From NCBI GenBank assembly GCA_018402085.1, contig JAGYJM010000002.1, forward strand, positions 558,001 to 622,000: a stretch of 64,000 nt of DNA. The letters are read 5' to 3'. Positions 53,241-60,526 of this stretch are shown here, piece by piece (position 1 is the stretch's first letter; the number at the start of each line of letters is the position of its first letter). The notes beneath the pieces were generated by a model, which ran no database searches, was not told the origin of the DNA, and worked only from the letters and a program-made list of their open reading frames with translations. Source of the DNA: Flavobacteriales bacterium (lineage in GTDB: Bacteria; Bacteroidota; Bacteroidia; Flavobacteriales_D; Sanyastnellaceae). The position numbers were made by a program, and so were the translations under genes.

Positions 53241-54242
53241 TCAGTCGCAATGTGACCAATTTCCGTGTCGACAATTGTTCTTGCCGACATAGCGAACCTC
53301 GTGCTCAGTGAAGGTTTGACGGTTCATGCACAAGCGTAGAAAGCGCAGAATGTCTGGGATATCGTTTTCGATCGGACTTACAGCACTGCCGTGTTTTCCT
53401 CCGCACCGAGTTACCAGCCGAACCGGAGCATCTACCTCACGGAGTCGCCGGTAAAGTGCGTATGAGCCATAGAGGGGGAGGGCGCCGGGTGTGTTTTCCG
53501 GACAGTAGTGGTGGATGTCATAGTCGTAGGGTACCAGCGGATCGCAACTGCCATGATAGAGCAGGGTTGGCAGCGCATTTTCAGGGGTGATCAACTCATC
53601 ATCTTCCAGCGCACCGGCAAAAGCCATGATGCCCCGAAATCGAAAATCAGCGGGCAATACGGCCCCGGTTTCCTGGTGCTGTTCGCTCGTCCAGTAAGCA
53701 GCGTGAAGCGCGGCCTCCGCGCCCGCACTGCTGCCCGCCAGAAAAATGGCGTCAGCATCAATTCGAAGTGTGTCAGCGTGATCAAGTATCCAGAGTGTAG
53801 CAGAACGGATGTCATTGGCCGCGGTGGCAAAAGCCTGAATTTTACGCGCTATCGGCTGGTCGCAATGAAAAGACTCGCCCTTCAGAAACAGCCGGTAATC
53901 CATATTGATGGCCACGTATCCGCTGCGGGCCAGCGAATCGCAAAAATGAGCAATGTTGTCTTCCTTCCGAGTGCCTGCGTAGAAACCACCGCCATGAACG
54001 AAGATGACCGCCCCACGTAGCCGCTCTTCTGACCTCACCTTACGATAGATGTCCAACTCGAGTTCCTCGCCTTTGGTGGCATAGGTGTGGGTGGTGACAT
54101 GAATTGAGTCAGCTGACACTTCGAAGGAATCCGATTGTGAAGAAGTCGCGCTTGTTTGACATGCTGCCAACAATGAGGCGCATACGGCAAGCAGCGCCGG
54201 AAGCAACCGGATCAGTGGAGTAATGCTGAAGAAAAGAAACAT
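53241..54242 (-). CDS. Alpha/beta-hydrolase lipoprotein (esterase, BD-FAE-like)
   Basis: The 333-residue product has a lipoprotein signal (LLAAC). The mature part is an esterase fold: ELDIYRKVRSEERLRGAVIF, HGGGFYAG as oxyanion hole, a GYVAINMDYRL strand, and GSSAGAEAALHAAY with the nucleophile Ser. The Asp is probably in YHGSCDPLVPYD and the His in CGGKHGSA. Substrates of this group range from acyl esters to feruloyl esters; nothing in context narrows this. It is the first gene of a probable operon with the glycosylasparaginase and UbiA genes and is divergent from the response regulator. Confidence 0.85.
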   Translation of the reverse strand: MFLFFSITPLIRLLPALLAVCASLLAACQTSATSSQSDSFEVSADSIHVTTHTYATKGEELELDIYRKVRSEERLRGAVIFVHGGGFYAGTRKEDNIAHFCDSLARSGYVAINMDYRLFLKGESFHCDQPIARKIQAFATAANDIRSATLWILDHADTLRIDADAIFLAGSSAGAEAALHAAYWTSEQHQETGAVLPADFRFRGIMAFAGALEDDELITPENALPTLLYHGSCDPLVPYDYDIHHYCPENTPGALPLYGSYALYRRLREVDAPVRLVTRCGGKHGSAVSPIENDIPDILRFLRLCMNRQTFTEHEVRYVGKNNCRHGNWSHCD

Positions 54243-54332
54243 ATCAGATTCAGATTGGTTGTTGCTAAGCTAAGCATCATGGAACGTTCATCGAATAAAC
54301 GTGATTTATGCAAATTATATATTCGGGAGTCC

Positions 54333-54340
54333 TAAATTTG
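54333..54340 (+). promoter_or_regulatory. Candidate -7 box TAAATTTG for the response-regulator gene
   Basis: It matches TAnnTTTG and leaves about a 19-base distance to the ATG. TTTA lies about 24 bases upstream of it, a weak -33. Confidence 0.45.
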
Positions 54341-54359
54341 TACGGCTTACTAAGATCAG

Positions 54360-54746
54360 ATGCTGAATCATGCACTTATCGTCGAAGACGACGAAGTCAC
54401 GCTGTTTCTCACTCAAACGGTAATTGAAAAGAGCCGTTTTGTGAAAATGACAGACGTGGCGACAGACGGACTGGAGGCCTACCGGTTTTTGTGCGAGCAC
54501 AAGACCGATGTGGTGTTCCTTGATATATCACTACCTGTAATGACGGGCCTTGAGTTGCTCGAGAAGTGCCGCACACAGCCGGGTATTAACGTGCCTTTTA
54601 TTGTGCTCAGTAGCACCGACCGCGAGGCAGAGCTTGCTGAGAAGGGAGAGTACCCACAGGTCATTATGCATCTCAGGAAACCGCTTTCGACTGCTGATAT
54701 GGAACAGGTCAAAAACGCAGTTCTAACGCATAAACGCGTCAGCTAA
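54360..54746 (+). CDS. Stand-alone response regulator (receiver domain only)
   Basis: The 128-residue protein is a CheY-like receiver with no output domain. IVEDDEVT holds the acidic pocket, VVFLDISLP the phospho-acceptor Asp, VLSST the conserved Ser/Thr and LRKPL the Lys. It would be phosphorylated by an unlinked histidine kinase and act by protein contact, for example on motility machinery or a phosphorelay. No kinase is nearby; the SpoIIE sensor at 36 kb lacks a kinase domain. Its end overlaps the converging redoxin gene by four bases. Confidence 0.9.
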   Translation: MLNHALIVEDDEVTLFLTQTVIEKSRFVKMTDVATDGLEAYRFLCEHKTDVVFLDISLPVMTGLELLEKCRTQPGINVPFIVLSSTDREAELAEKGEYPQVIMHLRKPLSTADMEQVKNAVLTHKRVS

Positions 54747-55375
54747 AGTTCTGAAAGAGCGGTTAAAATAGACTGAATCGAAGGGCGTTGTTTATAATCA
54801 TAATTGAAGTAGCGCCAGGCGATTCGCCCTGATTGACTGATGATAAAAACTGCAGGCACAGGCAATACGGCGTTCTCTTGCTCATTTCGCTCTGTAATCT
54901 CTGCACGCAAGAAACGCTTAATTTTCTTTTCATACTTCCCGGTCACATTGAACGCGACCTCATAGTCGCGCATCACAGCGCCACCGATATCGTGAAGTAC
55001 CCTGAATTCTGCACCGTTTTCACCCACCATTTCAATAATGTGCTCATTGGCCTCAGGACTCAGTGCTACAACTTCTGCACCGGCTTCGCGGATGTAAGAG
55101 AGGCTGTCTTCGAGTGCGCTCATGTATCGGTTACAGTGCGGACACCATTCTCCGCGAAAGAAAACGAGAACAACGGGGCCTTTGCTAAGTGACGTTTGCA
55201 AGCTGTAGTCATTGCCAAGAGCATCTTTCGTATCAAAAACCGGCGCATAACTGCCTACGGGGAGACCTTCGGGAACAGTTTTGGTCGTGTCGACACCGTA
55301 CTTCGCTAAATCCTGCGCTTTTGCGCAGAAAGCAAAAAGGGTAAACAGCGAGAGAAGCAAAGCTTTATTCATCAT
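54743..55375 (-). CDS. Exported AhpC/TSA-family peroxiredoxin-like protein
   Basis: The 210-residue product has a signal peptide ending FAFCAKAQD. The mature domain is a redoxin: VGSYAPVFDTKDALGN, then FFRGEWCPHCNRYMSAL with a CxxC, VVALSPEANEH, and LPVPAVFIISQSGRIAWRYF with the cis-Pro. The EWCPHC motif is seen in a redoxin group rather than classical two-Cys peroxiredoxins. It likely acts as a periplasmic thiol oxidoreductase or peroxidase. It overlaps the upstream nuclease-like gene by four bases (ATGA), so the two are coupled. Its signal-peptide DNA contains mini-hairpin copy 12. Confidence 0.85.
   Translation of the reverse strand: MMNKALLLSLFTLFAFCAKAQDLAKYGVDTTKTVPEGLPVGSYAPVFDTKDALGNDYSLQTSLSKGPVVLVFFRGEWCPHCNRYMSALEDSLSYIREAGAEVVALSPEANEHIIEMVGENGAEFRVLHDIGGAVMRDYEVAFNVTGKYEKKIKRFLRAEITERNEQENAVLPVPAVFIISQSGRIAWRYFNYDYKQRPSIQSILTALSEL
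55310..55328 (-). repeat. GATG-type mini-hairpin, copy 12 (in signal peptide, sense)
   Basis: Minus strand: GCTTT, stem CTGCGC, loop AAAA, stem GCGCAG, GATTTA. It is identical to copy 6 through the GAT and in the same frame (FCAKAQD). Confidence 0.75.
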
Positions 55376-56616
55376 GGGGCGAGTATAATTTTCTGCCTGT
55401 CGGCAGGATGACCGTCAATGTACAAGATACAGATATAAATGCCTGTGCCGAGCTCGGGCAGTGCTATGGAGTTCATTCCTCCACATAATTCAGAAAGGCA
55501 AACCCTGCCTGAGAGATCAAGCACCTGAAGGTGAGCCTCACCCGGTGGAAGACGGTTTAAATGAACGCGGCCACCATCAAAGTGCAGGTATGGCTGACGC
55601 TCCGTAATTTCAGAAGCACTCAGCGTGATATTTGTCTGTAAATCCATGACCACCGGCAGGTGATCACTCATATGGTACAAGGCAGATAGGATGTTCAGGG
55701 GAACGGGATTATTTTCATTGCAATCGGTGATGCTGGCATCATAGCAGTCTCCTGTATTGCCGAGGGCGCTGTAGCTGTTTTGCACGTAATGCAAGGGTTC
55801 AGAGGCGTCTTTGAGGTTTTCGCTAACGAAGATGAAATCGAAGCGGTTATCCATACCACCGCCAGCACCGTCGTCAAAAATGGCACTCGCCCTTGTAGAC
55901 TGTGTATGAACCTGCTTAAAGGGGTAAGTGGCCGAAGCCCAGTTGCCCGGGGCGTCAATGGGGTCTTCCATTACAATAGAGGCAAAGGGTGTTATCAGAA
56001 GTTCATAACCGGGCTCATTGCTGTCATAGAAATTGAAGTCACCCCCAAAGAGTAAGTAGCTGTCTTCAGGGAGGTCATTTAACGCATCGTTAAACACCTC
56101 GATGCTTTCAAGTCGATCTTCTTCATTATCTGCACCGGTGCTCGCTTTCAGGTGGGTCACAAAGGCGTAAACAAAGGTGGTATCTGCTCCGTCAATTAGG
56201 GCCTCATCGCGGAGAAAGAGTTTGAAGATATTGATGTCACGCACCCCGGTCGTGCGCAGACGTTCTTCAGCCAGGCCAAAAATGCGCGTATTGTAAACGA
56301 TGGCCTGCTGCAGTGCGAAATCCGGTCCAGGAACCGACTGGTTTGTTACAAACGTGCTTGTGGCATAATTGTCAGGCAGCGAGGCGAATGCATTGTCACG
56401 GATGAGATTGAGTCCGGTGGCGGTGCGCAACTCCTGAACCATGAGCAAGTCGGGTTGCACATGATCAATAATGACCTTGAGAGTGTCTTCCCGATCTGGC
56501 ATAAAGCCTTGAGGAAAGTTGAGCAGGTTGTATGACATCACACGGATGTTGGTCTGAGCCTCGACCTGAAAGCCTGCGAAGACTATCATCATGAGTAAGG
56601 TGAGTAGTTGTTTCAT
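55372..56616 (-). CDS. Secreted endonuclease/exonuclease/phosphatase-family protein with T9SS type A sorting domain
   Basis: The 414-residue product has a signal peptide (GFQVEAQ). Residues 22-325 form an EEP domain: RVMSYNLLNF, LLMVQELRT (metal-binding Glu), FVTHLKAS, LLFGGDFNFYDSNEP (Asp/Asn) and HMSDHLPVVMDL (catalytic Asp-His). The C-terminal 75 residues (LQVLDLSGRVCL, ELGTGIYICILYIDG) are a type A sorting tail. It is therefore an exported, cell-surface or released nuclease or phosphodiesterase; DNA scavenging is a plausible role. It is coupled to the redoxin gene by a four-base overlap. A mini-hairpin falls near the tail end. Confidence 0.9.
   Translation of the reverse strand: MKQLLTLLMMIVFAGFQVEAQTNIRVMSYNLLNFPQGFMPDREDTLKVIIDHVQPDLLMVQELRTATGLNLIRDNAFASLPDNYATSTFVTNQSVPGPDFALQQAIVYNTRIFGLAEERLRTTGVRDINIFKLFLRDEALIDGADTTFVYAFVTHLKASTGADNEEDRLESIEVFNDALNDLPEDSYLLFGGDFNFYDSNEPGYELLITPFASIVMEDPIDAPGNWASATYPFKQVHTQSTRASAIFDDGAGGGMDNRFDFIFVSENLKDASEPLHYVQNSYSALGNTGDCYDASITDCNENNPVPLNILSALYHMSDHLPVVMDLQTNITLSASEITERQPYLHFDGGRVHLNRLPPGEAHLQVLDLSGRVCLSELCGGMNSIALPELGTGIYICILYIDGHPADRQKIILAP
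55393..55410 (+). repeat. GATG mini-hairpin variant, copy 13 (in sorting tail, antisense)
   Basis: Stem CTGCC, loop TGTC, stem GGCAG, GATGAC. The loop differs from the AAAA type, but the stem and flank match copy 16. Confidence 0.55.
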
Positions 56617-56628
56617 GCTGCAAATTTA

Positions 56629-57840
56629 TCAGCTCCCGAGCATACTTGTTTCAATTTCGATTTTGTTTTCGAGACTGCGGTGTACCGGACACCGATTGGC
56701 GATTTGGAGAAGACGCGAAACTTGCGATTCGTCGAGATCCCCCTCTACTCGAATTTCACGCGTAAACTGATCCACTTTATTGTGTTGCCCTGTGGTAGAG
56801 TCTTCATGGTGCACCCGTTCGTGCTTCACATGCACGGTTGCTTCACTGAGCGACCAATCTTTACGTTGGGCATACATTTTTAAGGTCATGGCCGTGCAGG
56901 CGGCCAGCGATGCTGCGAGAAGATCGTATGGGGTTGGTCCCAGGTCGTCTCCACCCGCATCTTTGGGTTCATCTGCCAGCAGTGGATGCCCGCCGGCTGT
57001 GACTTCAGTGATAAAGCCTTTTCGGTCGTCGATTCGCGCAGCAGACTGCAAATGGCTTTCGAGTTTCTGCTCGCCGGCCTCAGGCAGGTAACGGCTCACC
57101 CATGCGGCCAGGGTATTACCGATGTATTCGGCGTCTTTACGACCATTGACAAGGTGGTCAACGCCATCCAGCGAAATGAAACTTTTGGGGTGGTGAGCCG
57201 CATGATAGATTTTTGCGGCATTTTCAATCGAAACGATTTGGTCTTGTGGACTGTGAAAAATGGCCAGTGGTTTGCGCAAATCACGAATATGGTCGGTGCT
57301 TTCATACCGCTCAAGGTCATCCAGAAATGAACGCGTCATTTCAAATGAACGTCCGCCTATGTTCACCGTGGCATGTCCGTTCGATTTCAATTCGTCAATA
57401 CTTTCTTTGAAAAGATGGGTCACATGGCTTGCTTGCGCAGGCGCACCAATGGTAGCCACTGCTTTCACATGATCAAGTTCTCCGGCAGCTCCAAGCACTG
57501 CGGCTCCGCCAAGTGAATGTCCGATCAAAATGGCCGGTGCTTCGTAGTTATCACTGAGAAACCGGCTGGCAGCGAGCAAGTCTTTGACATTACTGGTAAA
57601 ACCTGAAGCTCCAAAGTCTCCTTCACTCTCACCAAGTCCGGTGAAATCAAAACGAAATACGGCAAATCCTTTTTGATTCATCGCTCGCGAAAGCGAGCGG
57701 ATGACGCGCAGGTCTTTGGAGCAAGTGAAACAATGCGCGAATAAGGCGTATGCCCGGGGTGTACCAGTGGCCGGAGTGTCAAGGTAGGCCGAAAGTTTAT
57801 GTCCGTCGTCAGATAAAAAGTCAATCTTCTCAGAAAGCAT
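56629..57840 (-). CDS. Alpha/beta hydrolase fused to OsmC-family redox domain
   Basis: A 403-residue fusion. The N-terminal 250 residues are an alpha/beta hydrolase: ALFAHCFTCSKDL as oxyanion region, LIGHSLGGAAVLG with the nucleophile Ser, the Asp in HSPQDQIVSIEN and the His in LDGVDHLV. The C-terminal 150 residues are an OsmC/Ohr domain (EVTAGGHPLLADEPKDAGGD, LAASLAACTAMTLKMYAQRK, CPVHRSLENKI) with the two redox cysteines. This fusion is seen in several phyla and is usually linked to organic peroxide handling. The frame is open to a GTG at 57891; ATG 57840 is preferred. A mini-hairpin lies near the start. Confidence 0.92.
   Translation of the reverse strand: MLSEKIDFLSDDGHKLSAYLDTPATGTPRAYALFAHCFTCSKDLRVIRSLSRAMNQKGFAVFRFDFTGLGESEGDFGASGFTSNVKDLLAASRFLSDNYEAPAILIGHSLGGAAVLGAAGELDHVKAVATIGAPAQASHVTHLFKESIDELKSNGHATVNIGGRSFEMTRSFLDDLERYESTDHIRDLRKPLAIFHSPQDQIVSIENAAKIYHAAHHPKSFISLDGVDHLVNGRKDAEYIGNTLAAWVSRYLPEAGEQKLESHLQSAARIDDRKGFITEVTAGGHPLLADEPKDAGGDDLGPTPYDLLAASLAACTAMTLKMYAQRKDWSLSEATVHVKHERVHHEDSTTGQHNKVDQFTREIRVEGDLDESQVSRLLQIANRCPVHRSLENKIEIETSMLGS
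57682..57703 (+). repeat. GATG mini-hairpin, copy 14 (in hydrolase gene, antisense)
   Basis: Stem CGCTCGC, loop GAAA, stem GCGAGCG, GATG. The coding strand reads VIRSLSRAM. Confidence 0.65.
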
Positions 57841-57923
57841 GCGAGCGATTTTACCCGAAAGTTCGTTGAAATGATTCAGGTAGAGAAACACGGCGTGGTT
57901 AAGATCATCAGACCATCGTTTTT

Positions 57924-58826
57924 CTACTTACCCCTCGGGTGATAGAGAAGCAGTTCATTGCGAATGAAAGACTTGTCGAGGTGCGTGTAGATCTCTGTAG
58001 TGGTGATGCTTTCATGTCCGAGCATCTCCTGCACTGCCCGCAGGTCAGCGCCGCCTTCCACCAGGTGACTGGCGAATGAGTGCCTGAAGGTATGCGGACT
58101 TACGCTTTTGCGGATACCTGCGGTCGATGTGTACTTCTTTACCATATTGAAAACGGACATTCGTGAGAGGTATCGCCCCCGCTGGTTGAGAAAGAGATAA
58201 TCTTCGCTGCCGTCTTGAACAGACTGGTGATTTCGGAGTGACTGCCGATAGTGTTCAATAGCATCAAGCGCAGATTTTCCTATTGGAATAAGACGTTCTT
58301 TGTTGCCCTTGCCTATTACACGTACGAAGCCTTCGAGGGGAAAGAGATATGAAATCCTGAGCGCAATAAGCTCACTCACACGGAGTCCGCAGCTGTAAAG
58401 CACTTCGAGTATGGCTTTGTCGCGGTGCCCTTCTGTTTTGCTCAGGTCAACAGCTTCTATGATGGATTCGATTTCGGGGTAGGAGAGGGTATCAGGGAGG
58501 CGCATACCGATTTTTGGGGCTTCGATCAATTCAAGTGGGTTAGACTTAACGATTTGTTCGAGCTCCAGAAAATCGAAAAAGGCGCGAAGCCCGGAGATAA
58601 CTCTCGATTGTGTTCGGGCGCTCATGCCGATTTCGTGCAACCATGCGAGAAAGGTCTCAACGTCTTCTCTGGTAACGGCTTCAGGTTTCATTGCTTCAGT
58701 TTGCAAAGCAGCATACTGGTGAAGTTTTTCTACGTCTCTGAGATAAGCTTCAACGCTGTTGTCGCTGAGTGATTTCTCGAGTTGCAGATACGTAGCAAAT
58801 CCTTTGATGTAGCTGGTCCATGACAT
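57924..58826 (-). CDS. xerD: Site-specific tyrosine recombinase XerD
   Basis: The 300-residue product has an N-terminal SAM-like DNA-binding domain (WTSYIKGFATYLQLEKSLSD) and a C-terminal catalytic domain with the full set: CGLRVSEL (Arg), KGNKER (Lys), HTFRHSFASH (His, Arg), LGHESITTT (His) and IYTH (Tyr). It resolves chromosome dimers at dif with XerC. The frame extends 17 codons further to an ATG at 58877, but that stretch overlaps a clear terminator for the upstream gene, so ATG 58826 is chosen; the resulting 300 residues match the family. Confidence 0.95.
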   Translation of the reverse strand: MSWTSYIKGFATYLQLEKSLSDNSVEAYLRDVEKLHQYAALQTEAMKPEAVTREDVETFLAWLHEIGMSARTQSRVISGLRAFFDFLELEQIVKSNPLELIEAPKIGMRLPDTLSYPEIESIIEAVDLSKTEGHRDKAILEVLYSCGLRVSELIALRISYLFPLEGFVRVIGKGNKERLIPIGKSALDAIEHYRQSLRNHQSVQDGSEDYLFLNQRGRYLSRMSVFNMVKKYTSTAGIRKSVSPHTFRHSFASHLVEGGADLRAVQEMLGHESITTTEIYTHLDKSFIRNELLLYHPRGK

Positions 58827-58837
58827 CTTTGCGAGCT

Positions 58838-58871
58838 TGAAAAGAAAACCTCCGCGACGTTTCCCGGAGGT
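58838..58871 (-). terminator. Terminator of the SPOR-domain gene, just ahead of xerD
   Basis: Stem ACCTCCG / CGGAGGT with a 10-base loop, followed on the minus strand by TTTTCTTTT. It lies about 110 bases past the SPOR gene stop. Confidence 0.8.
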
Positions 58872-58978
58872 CTTCATGCTAATTTACCTAAACAATTCTG
58901 CAGTAATTAACCAAGTACTACGAGATTGCAGTTACTGCATTCAGCAGCGCTTTTATCATGCCGTTGCCGGCAGAAAGA

Positions 58979-60310
58979 TCATTTATACCATTGTTGCTTG
59001 GTGATCATCAGGGCTTCTTGCACGGTGATGCGGTCACCTTCGTTGTAGGCGGTGACGAAAGGCCCTCTGAAGTCATAGCGGTTACGGATGCGTTCACGGT
59101 CATCGCGGGCAGCCTTGTAAATCGGGTAAGAGCCGGTAGTGTACTTCACCCATCCTTTATGATTTTCGATTCCGAAGCCTTCATCGAAACCATGTCGCTT
59201 TCGAAAGTATTCTTCACCCACCACACGGTGAGCAGCGGCAATCTGAACCTTATAGGTGACACCGGTTTCAGGATCCGGTACGCTTGTTCCGTTGCCTTCT
59301 GCAGTAGTGGTTTCTTCGGCAACCTCTTCGATCACTTCTGCAACCTCTTCTGCTTGCTCCTCCGATTCAGCAATGACCTCTGTTACCTCCTGAGCTTCTT
59401 CATTTTCCACTTCTTCGGGAGCTTCTTTATCCAGGTCTTCAGTAACCTCGGAGAGCTCATCCACTTCTTCTTTTACTTCAGCCAAGGCTGCCTGCTGAAT
59501 GGCACCACTGCCAAGTACAGGCATTTCTTGTGGGGCGTTGTTTTCAACGTACGAGAGGGAACCGGTGATACTGAGCGGATCACCGGAACCTTCCAGCAGA
59601 TAAGAGACATTGAATGAGGTGGTTGCCGGGGCATCAAACCAAACGAACTTGACCGAATTGCCGTCAATGGTGACAACTGATCCGTCGGCATTTTCTTCGC
59701 TTGCAGTGAAACCGCCGGGGAGGTTGTCTTTTATTTTGCAGAATCCTTCAAGCTCTGCGTTCACTACGTCGAGACGCACCAGGTACCGGTTGTCTCCCAT
59801 ATCAGTGATGGTTCGAACACAAGCCATACCATCAATATCCAGGCCGTCAAAAGAGGGTTGAGTCACGTCACTTACTTCATCAGCACTCACAATCTCAACC
59901 ATTTTACTCTGAAGTTCATAGTCAACACGCTGGTTGTTTTTGATGTACGAGAAAGTGCCGGTAATCACTTTTTTACCACTGGCTACCGCTTTGGCTTTGA
60001 GCGTGTAACTGACGGTGAATTCTTGTTCATCAGGCAAGGTCATCCAGATGAACTTGACTTTCTGACCACTGAAGGTAAATGAGGCACCCTTTGTGTCTCC
60101 TGCTACCGCTTCTAATCCGTCTGGTAGTTCAAGCTGCAGTTTTGCAAAGCCGCTTACATCTCCTTTGTTAACGGTAATCATCACCTCGCGACTGTCGCCC
60201 TGAGCCAATGTGCCGGGCGTATTATCTTCGATAATGACACCGTCATCCATTGTGACGCCTAGAGCGAAAAGCCCGAAAACATGCGCCAGCACAGCAAGGT
60301 ATTTAATCAT
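58979..60310 (-). CDS. Exported SPOR-domain protein with two beta-sandwich repeats and an acidic linker
   Basis: The 443-residue product has a short signal (MIKYLAVLAHVFGLFALGVT). Two related domains of about 110-130 residues follow, each with a xPGxFxAxEExxxGxxxTxxGxxVKFxW pattern (residues 30-130 and 160-270), resembling DUF11-type or Ig-like domains. A linker of about 75 residues is very rich in Glu and Val. The C-terminal 85 residues (VTYKVQIAAAHRVVGEEYFR, GWVKYTTGSYPIYKAA) are a SPOR domain, which binds denuded peptidoglycan at the septum. Inference: an envelope protein involved in division or cell-wall dynamics. The frame continues upstream to 60511, but ATG 60310 gives the signal peptide. 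Confidence 0.82.
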   Translation of the reverse strand: MIKYLAVLAHVFGLFALGVTMDDGVIIEDNTPGTLAQGDSREVMITVNKGDVSGFAKLQLELPDGLEAVAGDTKGASFTFSGQKVKFIWMTLPDEQEFTVSYTLKAKAVASGKKVITGTFSYIKNNQRVDYELQSKMVEIVSADEVSDVTQPSFDGLDIDGMACVRTITDMGDNRYLVRLDVVNAELEGFCKIKDNLPGGFTASEENADGSVVTIDGNSVKFVWFDAPATTSFNVSYLLEGSGDPLSITGSLSYVENNAPQEMPVLGSGAIQQAALAEVKEEVDELSEVTEDLDKEAPEEVENEEAQEVTEVIAESEEQAEEVAEVIEEVAEETTTAEGNGTSVPDPETGVTYKVQIAAAHRVVGEEYFRKRHGFDEGFGIENHKGWVKYTTGSYPIYKAARDDRERIRNRYDFRGPFVTAYNEGDRITVQEALMITKQQWYK

Positions 60311-60352
60311 AGTGTTTGAATTGTCTGGTAGTATCCAAACAAATCTACTTGT

Positions 60353-60382
60353 AAGCCCGCGCGACTTGTAGCGCGGGCTTTT
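60353..60382 (-). terminator. Long GC-rich hairpin between glycosyltransferase and SPOR genes
   Basis: A perfect 10-bp stem AAGCCCGCGC / GCGCGGGCTT with an 8-base loop lies between the two minus-strand genes. On the minus strand it lacks a T run; on the plus strand it has four T residues. It probably stabilises or ends the glycosyltransferase message. Confidence 0.5.
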
Positions 60383-60526
60383 GAATTGCAAACAGAAAAG
60401 TGTGGATAAGGCTGCGTTTGGCACTTTTCCGGCGATCTGTTTGTTGGTACCGCGACACCGGTCATAGTTGGCATTGTGCTTGACACATATGCACCTCTGA
60501 CATGGGCGCATAAAGAAACTTTAGGC

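Noticed and set aside
52579-53292. 237-codon plus-strand frame opposite the glycosylasparaginase gene
   Set aside because: The sense gene has a full active site; the antisense product is low-complexity Ser/Pro/Ala-rich and unrecognised.
57924-58826. XerD-type recombinase as a mark of a mobile element
   Set aside because: Sequence, length and the housekeeping neighbourhood fit the chromosomal dimer-resolution enzyme; no attachment sites or cargo genes are present.
60311-60511. N-terminal extension of the SPOR gene (67 codons)
   Set aside because: It encodes Cys/Arg-rich, non-protein-like sequence across a GC-rich hairpin; the signal peptide begins at ATG 60310.
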